Translations under genes and position numbers: made by a program
Notes under the pieces: model-generated
Told to the model about the DNA's origin: nothing
Seen by the model: only the letters and a program-made list of their open reading frames with translations
The model's database searches: none
Shown: one piece after another, positions 34,531 through 47,100 of the stretch
How the letters are laid out: each line of letters opens with the position of its first letter
Position numbering within the stretch: position 1 is the first letter of the stretch
NCBI GenBank assembly: GCA_009760855.2
Contig: WPIO01000002.1
Coordinates: forward strand, 4,930,001-4,994,000
Reading direction: 5' to 3'
DNA: 64,000 bases
Source: Cristatella mucedo
Taxonomy: Eukaryota; Bryozoa; Phylactolaemata; Cristatellidae

Positions 34531-35383
34531 ACCCACTGAAAGAGCTCCACAACGTAGAGAACCGGATGGAAAATGCCAGTCCCTCAACCAAAGCTTTGAG
34601 CATTGACAGAGAGACTTTCCCTAACTACTCAAGACTAATCGGATCAGCTGACCCTCATCCGTGCGGTGGATCTAATGAGGCCTCAGCAAAGCCGTTCACT
34701 CTGTCGACTTCTAAGCCTAGGTATGATAACCAGCTGCTTGTCCAATGCCCGAGGGAGGGGGAGAGTGTAATGAAAGTGTTAGAGCTGCCTTGCCTTTCGA
34801 GATAAAACAACCACGCTTACATAGTTGCTGAGATCGGACGACGCGCTTATGTACGCAGGTCCCAGAGGACCATACAACTGTGGGAACTGCTCTCGGAGCG
34901 CCGAGCCGGCAATGACCGTTTATATCCCTAGGAAATTTGCTCGAGTCCTTGCCACGCCGCCGGGCACCGAGCAGGTAATTTTCGGAGCTGAAATGGACGA
35001 TACATTCCTTAGCTTCCCATAATAGGCCGTCGCTGGCGCAGCAACTCCGCAATTGAACGTGACTCAGCAACGAACGCGAACGTGAGCGGGTGGGATAACT
35101 CCCAGTCATCCGACGTGATCGTCAACGTGCGCCGTCTGTAGGTAGCGAGCGCTTCAGTCGTGACGTAGGAGCTTGAAATGAGGTAAATATAATTAAATTT
35201 GTGTAAAATTTACGAAATAAAAAATACAGTGATATTATTCGGTCGTAAACGTCATTGACCAACTCTCGGACGTGCGGCGGTAGGTGCGGACCTGGAAACT
35301 GGCGTGCCCTTGCATCGCTGTCGCGAGGGCCGCGGTCGCTGCCTCGTAGCCTGTACCAGCCGGGCACCAGCCATCTGATCCGA

Positions 35384-35871
35384 ATGAGTGAGGCGCGCAG
35401 GAGAAGCGTCGGGAGCGACAAGCGTGGCGCCAGTGGAAAGAGCGGCGCCGCGCCGACGGTTGGTTATGAGCTCGCCGCTGACAATGGTGTCAACGCGACC
35501 GGCGCCGGCAGCGCCAGCTGCAGCCCAGTCGAGCGCAAGCAGGTGAGTTGCGGCGCGCCGCGGAGGCTGCGAGCAGAGCCTCTCGACGCGGTCGACTCTA
35601 TCCAGTGCATCTACTGCGCCGTCTTCGATGGGGTGATTTGTCGTTCGCGCGCGGTATTGATCGACACGCGCCGGCACTGAGCTGTCTCAGCACTGGGCGG
35701 CGTCTTTTTTTGTGTGGCAGGCGTCGGGCAAAAGCGGCAGTAAAAGCGCGAGTCACGATAGAGTGAGGAGGATCGTGCAGGAGGAAGGTCGCACCGCTCG
35801 GAACTTGATAGCGTGGAGCGTGCCCATCGAAGATGCCGACAAACCGTCGCAGCCGCTGCCGACGACCTCAG
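35384..35871 (+). CDS. SCAPER: SCAPER exons 1-2 (N-terminus)
   Basis: Exon 1 (35384-35542, donor GTGAGT) encodes a non-conserved Gly/Ser/Ala-rich start. Exon 2 (35721-35871) encodes the conserved N-terminal signature S-H-D-R-V-R-R-I-V-Q-E-E-G-R-T-A-R-N-L-I-A-W-S, found at the extreme N-terminus of vertebrate SCAPER. The donor GTAACC is acceptable but not strong. Confidence 0.85.
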
Positions 35872-36479
35872 GTAACCAGGTCGCTTCGCTGCTCGGTTGC
35901 GTGCGACGGCAGCTAGGGCACGCGGCATCTCGAGTGACTCGACACCGATGCCGCGTCTGCCGTCACCGAACGAGCGCCGATGAGCTGCTGCTGTACCCTC
36001 GTGAGCGTTCGCCCTAGTTCGACCGAGGGGTAAGGTGCTCGTCTTTGATCACCGACGCTCGTTGGCTCGAGCCCTGCGGCACATGTGAAGCGCGTGGATA
36101 GTGATTGAGCTCTTATAGGGCTCTATACAGGTGAATTGGTGAATTATATATATATATATATATACACACACGCATATATATATATATATTTATATATATG
36201 CGCGTGTGTGATCCTATATATATTTAATATCGAGTAAAAGATTTTTAACTAGTATATATACATTAGCCGGCGGTGCCCTGCCCTGCCCTGCCCTGCCGGG
36301 ATCGAGCATGCTACCCGGGCCTCCCGGTTCAGGAACAGGGACCGCACTGCTTCCTAGCCGGTAATGGCATCCGAGCGGCAGTGCTGCTTCAATGCTGTTC
36401 TCTCTTCTCTCCGAGCGTGGAATGCCGAGGTCAGCCAGGCAGACTTCATTGACAAGAAGCCAGCCTATATCAATGAAGC

Positions 36480-36519
<40 letters not shown>

Positions 36520-36550
36520 GTATATATATATGTATATGTATATGTATATG

Positions 36551-36598
<48 letters not shown>

Positions 36599-39500
36599 CA
36601 CTCACACATCTGTGGGGAGCTTCCCCTCCCCTCGAAGCAGCTCCCCCCAAAGCAGGAATCTGTGGTCAGCAGCTGCCATTGCGTCTGCACTGCTGCTGTG
36701 CCACATCCTGCCAAAATGCTGGCGCCGCCTGCACGCGACGGGCAAGCACACGGTAGGGTTGCCTTTTAAGCTTTGGCCCTGCTGGGATCTTCGTCCTGTG
36801 CAGGCACCACCGCCGGCTCTACTGCAGCAGCTGCCGGGCCGAAGTCGAGCTCGACGTCCCGTTCGCCACACAAGCGCCCCACGGCTGCCGCGGGCTCGGC
36901 TCGCGAGGGCAGCCCGAGCGTGGCACGCCGTGGTGCGATGGCAGCGCCTCTGCCGGATGAAGCCTCGCGCTCCAGCGGCAGCCGTGCATCGAGCGCCACC
37001 GGCGGCCGCAAGGCCGACCTGCGGGCACGCTACTGGGCGTTTCTGTTCGATAACTTGAAGCGAGCCGTCGACGAGATTTACCGCACGTGCGAGTCGGACG
37101 AAAGTGTCGACGAGTGCAAGGTGGGGCTGCACTCGGGCCGCTGAGCGAGCCACGTGTGGGCGTGAGGCGCGGCTTCGCGTCGCGGCCAGCTGGCTGTGCT
37201 GCTTTTTCGACGTGCCGAGCCGGGCATGCACCACTGCTTGTTTGGCTTGCCACTGGCAAGATGGTCGCTTGTCGCTATGACCGTGTGGCTGCGACCGAGC
37301 TTCGGCCGTACTATCCTTAGCCCCTTCGTGTGCGCTTCGACCGAGCGACAGCCGCCGTTACTCTCTCTCTCTCTCTTTTTCCGTCGTAGGAGGTCATGCT
37401 CATGCTGGAGCAGTGCATCAAGGATTTCAAGTCATTGATTAGCCAGTGGAGTGTCCTGAAAGAATACGAGTGCGCCGAAGAGAGCGGCAAAAGGTGCGCC
37501 TTCGTGCGAGATCCACGCACGCTGCAGCGGTGGCAGCTAATGGGTTCGCTGTTTTCTGGGGGAGGGGGTGCACGCGCTGCGCTGCGCTCGGCGTCCATTA
37601 TCATGCGTCGTGCCGCCGCTCACCGCCTGCTCCTCTATTCTCGCAGGCCGACGTCTCTTGCCTGGGACTTGCGGAAGACGTCGCCCGGGAAGCCGTACTC
37701 GCACGATCGCGTGGCGATGGGGGGAAGTCCGGGCACGGTGCAGCAGGCGCCGGCGGCAGCGGCTGCTGCTGCGATGCACCACTCTCTAGAGCACCCGGTC
37801 CGGCAGGCCGCTGGCGGCGGTGGCGGTCTGCAGGCTGTCGTTAGCCCGGGTGACAGCTACGGGCGCACCAGCAGCTGGGCGGAGAAGGCGAAGGGCAGGC
37901 TTGACCGCGCCAGCGGCCGAGCAAGCAGCGGCGGTAGCGGCAGCAGCAGCGGTGGCGGCAGAAGCTCTCAGCAGCAGCAGCAAGCAGGACCGCCAGTGCG
38001 GGGTGTGGACAGCCCGCGGCTGCCCACTGCCGAACCGCCGGCGGACACTGTGAAGCCGGCGCCCATCAAGCCTGGCCCAGAGGGTGAGCAGCCGCTCCTC
38101 TTTGTGCAAGGCGTGCAGACAGAGGAAGCAGGAGCCTTCCTGCTTCCTTCCTGCTTCCTTCCTGCTTCCTTCCTGCTTCCTTCCTGCTTCCCCTGGTCTG
38201 CAGGCCTTGCACAGCCTGCAGTGATCTGGGCGTGCAGTGTCAGGCAACTGGTGTTCGTTGTTGTCGAATTGCTATCGATTCCTCAAATGTTCGACTTCTG
38301 CAGCTGTACGCTGTGCACCTGTAGGTTCCTTTTGCACGATTCACACCACCATTTGTGCTCATATATGGGAGGCCAGCTATGACATCATGTACGTGTCCTT
38401 TGTGTGCACATGTGCCCTGATGCTCTGAATGTCATCCCTAACCACATTGGCATGCTTCTTTTACAGCAAAAAGGGCCTAAAAGAGATCCAAGTTCTCTGA
38501 GCGCTCTACACAGATGTGTTAGTATTACTGTTACTACAGAAGAAGCTTCTTTTCTCCATCTTAATTAATGCTTGCAGAGTCGTATGAGCGGTGCCTCATT
38601 GAAGGTGGCCACTGCTGTACAAGAAGTGCCATTGGCCACGACAGCGATGTGTACCTACATGTCCTGTGTGTATCAACTCCACAAAGCCACAAAGAGTAGA
38701 TGTTGCGCTGAAGTCCTTTTTATAGCGTGCTAGAAGTGCATAGTGCATAGAAGTCTAGGTGGATTTCGGTGCGCATACATACGTTAGCCAACACTTCATT
38801 TCCTGCAGCCAACAGAAAGTCAAGAGGCCTAGCTGAGTCAGGAAGACAGCCAAGGATGTCAGTAGTATGGGAGTAGCGATGCGGGATGGCTGGGAAGGAT
38901 GTAGTACTACAGTCGGCAGCAAGAGAGACGATTTCATCATTTATGGGTTGAGGTGATTTTGATTTCCAGGACGTGCAGAGCTAAAGCTTCTGTTACCTAC
39001 GGTCTTTCTTTGAAAGAATGGAACAGCTAATTGATTGTCCTGAGAAGTACCCCTGCACGAGGAGGCTGGGACTAATGCAGCAGTTCAGCTAGGTATGAAA
39101 GACCAAATTCGCTGTGGGTCTCGTTGGACAGGACAAGAGTTTGCTCTGTATGTGCTCATCACTAGTGAGCCATCCCAGCTCCTTTAGCAATGCAGGTGCA
39201 CGGCCATGTTTGTACCTGTAGCATAGGTCGTGTAGAAGGCATGCAATGCTGCAGCGCAATAGATGGATCAGCACCTAGGTTAGGTGCTGACAGCTCTGCT
39301 AGTCTCCTAGACCATCTCAAGCGTAACCGTTGGTAACTATCAGTGGGCTGGTAGTCAATGTTTGGAATCCTACATGAATGCGTAGACTATGAGTTTTCCC
39401 TGTGGGCGCTGCATGCCTAGGACGGCCCAAGTGTATCCTGCAGCAGGGAGCGCGCCGTGCTGCTGCCGGTGCTTTGTTTACATGATTATAAATGCTCTCT

Positions 39501-40742
39501 CGATGCCTGCCTGTCAGTGTAGATTGCAAATGAAGCTTGAGCATGCAAAACCTGTTATGACAGCTGCATTTTTGATCGACTTGCCACTTTATTGGCTGAG
39601 TCAACTTGGTCGTTCGTGCCTTTCTCATATCTTAGTCGCGAATACTTACGACGCTAGCCCGCGGGCTAGCGCTACCAACTGTCAAGGCGCCTTTCTTGGC
39701 AAGCGTTTGTCGTGTTCCGAGTAATTAGTTTACTGTAAGCATATCGGGGAGGAGTCGAGAGTCCTCTTTCCCGAGCTTCGGCTTTGCCTCACAGACCTTG
39801 CTTTCGCTGCCCTTGCTTCTGTGCATTGCCTTGCTCCTGACCTATTGCAGATGCTGACGGCTGGGAGACGGTCCGGCGGGCCAAGTCATCTAAGGCATCG
39901 CCCTGCAGCTCTGTGGCCAGCTTGAGTAGCGGCCGCTTCCGGAAGCCCGGCACGGATTCGGAGTGCTCGTACTCGTCCGAGACGGCCACCCAGCAGGGCA
40001 GCGTCTCCTCTGACGGCGCTGTAGCGGCCGATCGCAGCTCGAGCGACCTTGTCGCTGCCGCCGCCGCTGCTCGAAGGCCGGCACCTGCCGTCGGCAGCGG
40101 TCCTGCCGACAAGCCCGGTGGTAGCAGGCCAATTCGAGGTGGTCGTGCAGCGCCACCTGGTGGTGGCCGAGCTTCTACAGCCCGGCATGCCGAGCAGCAC
40201 GGAGCGGCCACCAGTTTTCGGAGCGCTACAGGGGCAGCAGCAGCAGCTGCTACTGCCTCTGCTGCCCAGCCTGCTCCTGCCAACCCCAAGGCATCTGGTC
40301 CCACGTCACGACCGACTGCTGCCTTCACCTCCGCTGTCGTGTCCCAAGCATCGGCACGTAACGCTGGCGGAAGGAAGCCGCCCGGCGTGACTGCTAGCAC
40401 CTGCGGCTCGCAGCCATTGGCCGCTACCACGGCAGCAGTGAAGAGCAGCCAGTCGTGCACTAGTGCAGCCTCACCGAGCAGCGCTTGCGAGGTGGATGCT
40501 CCGCAGGCCGCTGTCACCAGTCGACCGTCGGTGCCCCATGCCGGTGCGTGCGCGGCATCGACGCTGCCCGACGGCGCCATGCCAAGCAGCTATCGCGATG
40601 CCGCGCTGGGTCGTCGCCTGTCGGCCGGCGCTCGTCCGTCGCATAGCGAGCCCGGCATAGCCAGGTGAGTGGAATGAATGGAACATGTGTTTTTCGAATC
40701 AATGTAGACCAGAAATTGGGATATTTTAGATTGATGGTGAAA

Positions 40743-40810
<68 letters not shown>

Positions 40811-40919
40811 GGCATGAATGCACCCTCACGTACACACCGTCAACTAGTTGCACCCTGACATCATTTACCTTATCAGGCACATATACACGCCTGCATACAT
40901 ACACGCACGCACACGCACG

Positions 40920-40963
<44 letters not shown>

Positions 40964-41085
40964 CACGCACACACACACACTTTATCACATTCATACTGTC
41001 ACACTCACACTGTCACACAAACTTACTGTTATGCACATACGCACATACACTGACATTTACATGCACACATGTATGTACGCACAGA

Positions 41086-41160
<75 letters not shown>

Positions 41161-44100
41161 ACACATACACACACATATACACACGCACACACACACACAT
41201 TTCTAGCAGCGGATGTTGGCACACATGCACTGGCTTTCTAGCTGTCGTGCGCTTGATATGTGTATACGTCTTGCAAGAGACGATTTGTGGATACCCTCGT
41301 GCACTCCGTTGGATGCTGATGATAGCCTATTGCAGCCTGGCCCTGTTTTATTGACAATTTCCTTAAGCATCCACGACTGGGGATGTCGTGCATGAAGCTA
41401 GCATGCTTTCCTACTAATACCATTACCGGAGGTCAGCCTCCAGACTAGGATGTACCATAAGCAGTCAAGTTAAAGTATAGGAACTAGATGCTGCTTCACA
41501 TCGTTACAGTCTTTTAAAACGTCTGTCTTGAGATCGAGCGTTCTCAAGGGTGTCAGTATACTGCAATCAATCCAGCTGGCTTAGCAAGGCCTGGTCAGAA
41601 ATAGAGGCTTCTACCAATCATCCGTGTTCCGTTCTTGCTGGATTTTCTGGCGGCCGCATATAACTAGAATGGCAGAAACTCCGCCTGTAACTTTTGAGCC
41701 AATCTGGCACTCATGCCTTGAGGTTTTTTGGTGTGCCTTTCTCCGATATGCCAGAATAGGATGGCAGCATCTTTATATATGAGACTTCAATCGACTTGAA
41801 AAGATTAGATAAGAACACAGGGATTACATCTCAAGAAATCTCGGATGATGAAGATGCATGAGACGCATTTGACCCATCACCTACGAGGGGCAGCCGAGGG
41901 GAAGGGGTTAAAAACAGAGTGCCTGGAATATCTGTGGCCTTGGCATTACACTGAGGCCCAGCAAAGTCTCTCACTGGCGCCATGGGACTCTTGGAGCTGC
42001 CCAGTGAGAAGCGTGAAATCACTGTAAAGCAAAGAAAAAAAGAAAAATTGTGCTATGTTTTAGCTGAATGTATAGGTTTTTTGGTTAGATAAACATTAAT
42101 CCGGAATGCTTTCTCCTTGTGTACTTCCCAAGTCTGGTTTTATCCAGTTAATGTGATGTGCATACTAATGCACGTGGCTGAAGTTTTGTCTCCTGCGCTC
42201 ATTCATGGGTTCTTGGGTTGGCAGCTGCACATGTAAGCTGCCTGTCTATATGAACCACTTTTGGCCAGTCCCTTGGGTGTTGCTTATAGGCAGGTTTGAC
42301 TGTACTATTGACAGAAAACGTTATGCCATATTTTGGCACTATGCACAACAATATTCTTTGACTATGGATTGGACCCATGGGGTTGGAATGACTCCAGAAC
42401 AGCTTTAATGGTTCACAGCAACTTGATTTCGCATTGTTTCCACGAGAATCGAGTGCTGTGCTACCAAGTAACGGAATGAAAACACAAATCTAAATGCAAT
42501 ATGAGAAACTGAAAGAAAGAAGTATGTAAAAACAGCATCAACAAAATATTTCCTATACTCATATGCAGGGTACTTACCACACAGATGTTTCGGATTCCAG
42601 GATCGGTCGCTGGGCGTGTTTTCAGCACACTAAGTCGGCCACATGGCCACTGTGATACTTTATAAATCCATTACTTTTTGGCTAAATTTTGGCACACTAA
42701 GTCGGCCACATGGCCACAATGATGCTTTATTAATCCATTACTTATTGATACATTTTGTAGATTTTCCTTAAAGTGTGCAAGATACAATTGCTTTTGTACC
42801 ACATTTGCGATGGCTTTGCAGGTCCTGTTATGGACTAGCAGTCTATCTTTGGTAGCGTGTGAGTTGCTGAAACCTATCCACCTCCCCGGAGTTCTGATAA
42901 GATGCAAGATTGTTCTGTTTTTGGCCACTTTGCCTCTGTGGTCAGTGAGATCATATTATACGGTATATAAACTTGCCAAATGTTCTTATGGTGTGCTGAT
43001 CCACTAGCTATAGCCATAATTGTTGCTGCTGCTCACTGTGCTTGCGTATTTTCACACCGACGCCTGGTGTGCCACATGGCTTGTCGGTCTTTCTTTTGTT
43101 TTCTTGAATTTTTATTACCTTGGTGGCAAAGAGAAAGAGATTTGGGATGCTTTACAGATAAATACCGTCGTTCTTCACGTTTCTTTTTAGTCATGCTTGG
43201 TATTTACTAACGGAATATCTTTCTGTAGGGAGCCTCCACCATTGGCCGACACAGGTGACAAGCCGAACAGTAACCCTGGCGTGACTTGCTCTGGTTCCGA
43301 CATTCAAATTACTGCTGCTCAAATTGAAACTGATCTCTCAAGCACTGGTGCTGTTGATAATGGTGAAGATGCCAAAAGTGCTGGCCAAGGTGGAGATAGT
43401 CCTTGCGAGGCATCAGAAACGCCGGGCGATGTGAAAGCTGTTGTAGGCGAAGTGAAGAGCGTGTCACCGTTGTCTGGCACAGAGGGAACGTATTTGCATG
43501 TCAGCCTTGCTAGTAGCCTGCCTTTCTCCAACATCAATACTGTGGAAGATGCCAACAAAGAAATTGAACCAGAAAGCAATGCTGAGGATGCCGATGATGA
43601 ATCCTTAGAACAGGAGCTGGAGGAGGTGGGTGCATAAATTATGTTGTGTACTAAGGCCACATCCTCATCCCTCAAAACTTTTCATGCCAAGCATCCTATT
43701 GTGAATAGTTCCTTTTGCTGGTCTGTGCTATGATGCTCTTCTGTGATAGTTACTGCTCTATCGCTTGTTACTTTGGATTCTGCTAATTGAAGTTGGGTTC
43801 ATCGGTATTTTTGATGTGACTATACTGATGTCTTTCTTGCAAGGCTGCACTCCATTGGTCAGAAAAAATTGGTTGGATGCTTACAATACGATGTTGTTTC
43901 TGGTTTGGCCCAGTGGTTAAGGTGCTCGCCCCGACCAAGGTCTAGCCGAGGTCGTGGGCTCGAGCTCCGTGGCATATGTGAAGCGCCCGAATAGAGATTA
44001 GGTTTTTTAGGGCGATATACAAATGAATTATATATATTTTTTTCTGTTGAGCTCAGATTGGGGTGCCTGATGCTGCCGATGGGATGGCTGCTTGTGAGAC

Positions 44101-47100
44101 TTGGTCAGTAGTGTGCCCTTAGCAAACTTTTATAACTGTATTGCGCCTAGCCTTTTTCTGTGTTTTTATGTTCAACGTTTTTTTAACTAGTTGCATTGTC
44201 GTAGGCACAGTGTCATCTTAGCTTGTGCTTTGCACACTAACTCATCTTCATTCATAGTGTACCAGCATACCTGTGGAACCTGTTAGGGTTCTCCCGGTTT
44301 CAAGCCAGAAATATTCCGTGGGCCGTGATGGCACACTGGGTAAGGTGGTTGCTTTTCACGACCTTGCTGTCGAGGTCGTGGGTTCGAATCCTGCAGTGGG
44401 TGATTCTTTATTGCCGCTGCAAGCTGTGGTGATAGCCGTAAAAGCTCTTCTATCGCTATGCAAAAGAGGCTGTTCAATCAGCTAGTATTTTTTTAGTATG
44501 TGCAAAGTGCATTGACTGGTGAGTATTTTGCAGATGAGGGAAAAGTGAAAGAGGTAGTACGAACTATAAGGTCATGCAGCATTCGTCGTGTGATTGATCA
44601 TCGGCACCTGGATCCGAGTCTTGTAAAAGCCAACCGGCGGTGCTCTTTTTCCCTCTACTAGTGCTAAGTTTGCTGAAGACCAGAAATGGGAAAACTGCTC
44701 TTCCGATTTTGAACCACAGTCTGATTTAGTCCCCCCCCCAGCCAGCGATCTTAGCTTGTCGATCTGGCTATTTTTACTTTTAAGCTTTGTGACTGCGACA
44801 ACCGACTGCTGGTAGCAGGGTAGGGCACCATCACTCTTCTGTCAGAGCTGTTCAGACTCACCTGCTGTTGCTGGCATCTAGCCGTATAAGCAGCTAGCGT
44901 GCTGCCACAAACAGTAGCTAATGCATTTCACCTCTGAAGCTTGCTACTTGCTCATTTTGCTCCCCAAGCATCACTTGCGCACATGCTCGGCACACTCCAA
45001 GCTATGAGAGCAGAGTATGCTGGTTCTAGGTGTTTCTAGGTCAGTTTGATGTCTTCCTAAATGCCTCGCCGCCTGCATTGTTTAACCAGCTACAGCAACT
45101 TGTATGTTTCTTTTTGTCGACCATTTGCATTGACTGCATGCCGGTAGTGCACTGCACCAGCGACAGGTTTCTCAATCATATTCAGGCGTTCGAGTCGGCT
45201 CTTAAGGAAGAGGACTTGCTGCAGGCAGAGCTTACGAAGGAACAGGATCAGGCCATCGAATCGGCTATGATGGAGGAGGCCAGCTATCTGGAGGAGATCA
45301 AGCGGGCCGAGCAGGCACTCAGCCTTGATGCCACTGATGCTGAGCTCATGGTATGAATGCAGGCTGGTCACATGCCCTCCTTGCTTTCTGGTCGTGGCTC
45401 GTGTGTGCGTTATGCCTAGGTACCAGTAGTTGAGCCAGCCCATTTGGGATTGACCTGCTATCAGCTTTATGGCTGCTGCCAGGTAGCATTTTATGAGATT
45501 TTATGAATTCAGGGTGAGGCAGAGTAAACTTCATCCTAAGAACTCTGTTGACCATCATTTTCTTTGTTGTACAATAGTCATGCTTGGTTGCACTGACAAT
45601 GGTTACATCAGGTGCTTGAGCCTGATTATCCGATTGACCGAGGTGGGGCCAATAGGCCGATAGGCTGCCTTCAGTAGATGACTGCAGCTGTGGTGCTGCC
45701 CAATATCTCTCCCCGAATGCCTGACCCATCGTCACCAACGTGCCCACCTCCTCGTTACCAGCTGCTGATGGAATTGCTGGTAGGTGCTATTTGTTGCCCG
45801 GCCGAGTGCCCATCATTTCTCTCTGTACCTGCATTCATCACCAACCGGTTGCCACTTGTTTCGGTCCGAATTCCTTGTTAAACCTGATTTGGCAGAGCAC
45901 CCTTGCTGCCACGCATTGGCCAATGCTTGTGGTGGCAAGTGCTGCTTTGCTGTTGGTCACGGCTCGCTTGCACACTCACGGCTGCATCGGCCATCCGGCT
46001 CGAGCTTGTGCTGCATTATCGATCTTGGCAGCAGGCTTGATCACGCCTGTTGGGTTGAAGGTGACAGTGGCGTGTCGTTTGTGCTTGCCCTCATTTTGTT
46101 GCTGCGGATTCGAGTGCATGCATCTCCTCACTGGTGAGCCCAGTTGCATTCTACAAATACCGATAATCTTGGAGAGATTTCTCCATGTCTTTCTTTTGGT
46201 AGCCATAACTTGGCAAATGCTTCATATGAGCTCTAACGTCCCCAGTCGTGCTGCAAGTTTTGCAGCTGTTACTGTAGCTAAAGGCGCTTCTCTGAAGTCC
46301 GTCTTTGTTAAGTCCACTGCTTCCTGTGTGCCTATAGAAGTAATTTTGCCTGATTTCACAGTGCTTACATTAACGAATGCTTAGTTTGCAGCTTTTGCAC
46401 AAGTTTTCGTTCGCATCCTCGGATGCTCTAGACATGCTTTGCTCTGGCTGCTGCATGCAACCTGCACAAAGTAAGGATTGTGGTTGCTTGGTTTCACAAA
46501 TATGGCAACTGGTAACTGACAGATCAATGCCTCCATCTGTCCCTCTCTCTTGCACTCCCTACCTCTCACCGATTCTTCTTTCTCTCTTCTTCCCTCACTC
46601 CTCCCTCCCTCTACATCTCTCACTCTGACCACTCTCTGTCACCCTCCCTCCCTCTCTTGCCTTCCTGCTCTCCATTAGCTGCTCTCTCTCACTCTCTCAC
46701 TGGTAGCACTCTTAACTCATTTAACTGCTAGAAGTGCCACCTTTTCCCGGGGATTTGCAGTTGGCGGGATGGCATTCAGAGGTGAGGTGCCCACCAAGTT
46801 TAGGGGTGCCAACATCCTGCTTCTCACACTACCAACGTTGCTTATGGGCTTTGCTTCCAGACGGGTGCAAACTCTGCAGATGCCGACTCGCTGGGCACGT
46901 CTCAAGAGTCGCAGGCGCTTGACTGGGATACGATGGTGGCCAACTATGAGGCGGAACATGAGAAAAAGAAAGCGCTCGGCTTGACCTGGGGCGACATGGT
47001 CGACGATGCCGAGCCGGGATCTCGCACACCTGGCCGTGGTGCTCATCTGCACGAGAAACTCTCGTCGCCGTCAAGGAAGAGGTGAGGCCGAGGGGAAAGG

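Larger units (their letters stand above)
28228..35383. other. intergenic region between HSBP1 and SCAPER
   Basis: No supported gene. It is rich in (CT)n repeats (28478-28730) and L2 fragments in both orientations. 34.6-35.38 kb becomes GC-richer and probably includes the SCAPER promoter and 5' UTR; no TATA element was identified. Confidence 0.5.

Noticed and set aside
39789-40580. 263-codon minus-strand ORF
   Set aside because: Antisense shadow of GC-rich SCAPER exon 6; the plus strand has the conserved D-A-D-G-W-E-T-V block and matching splice phases.
40590-41354. Thr-His and Cys-Val repeat proteins
   Set aside because: Artefacts of (CA)n and (GA)n tracts in SCAPER intron 6.
43905-44492. 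tRNA genes suggested by B-box GGTTCGAATCC
   Set aside because: Each is followed by a shared SINE body, lacks a clean cloverleaf and recurs across the window, so they are SINEs.
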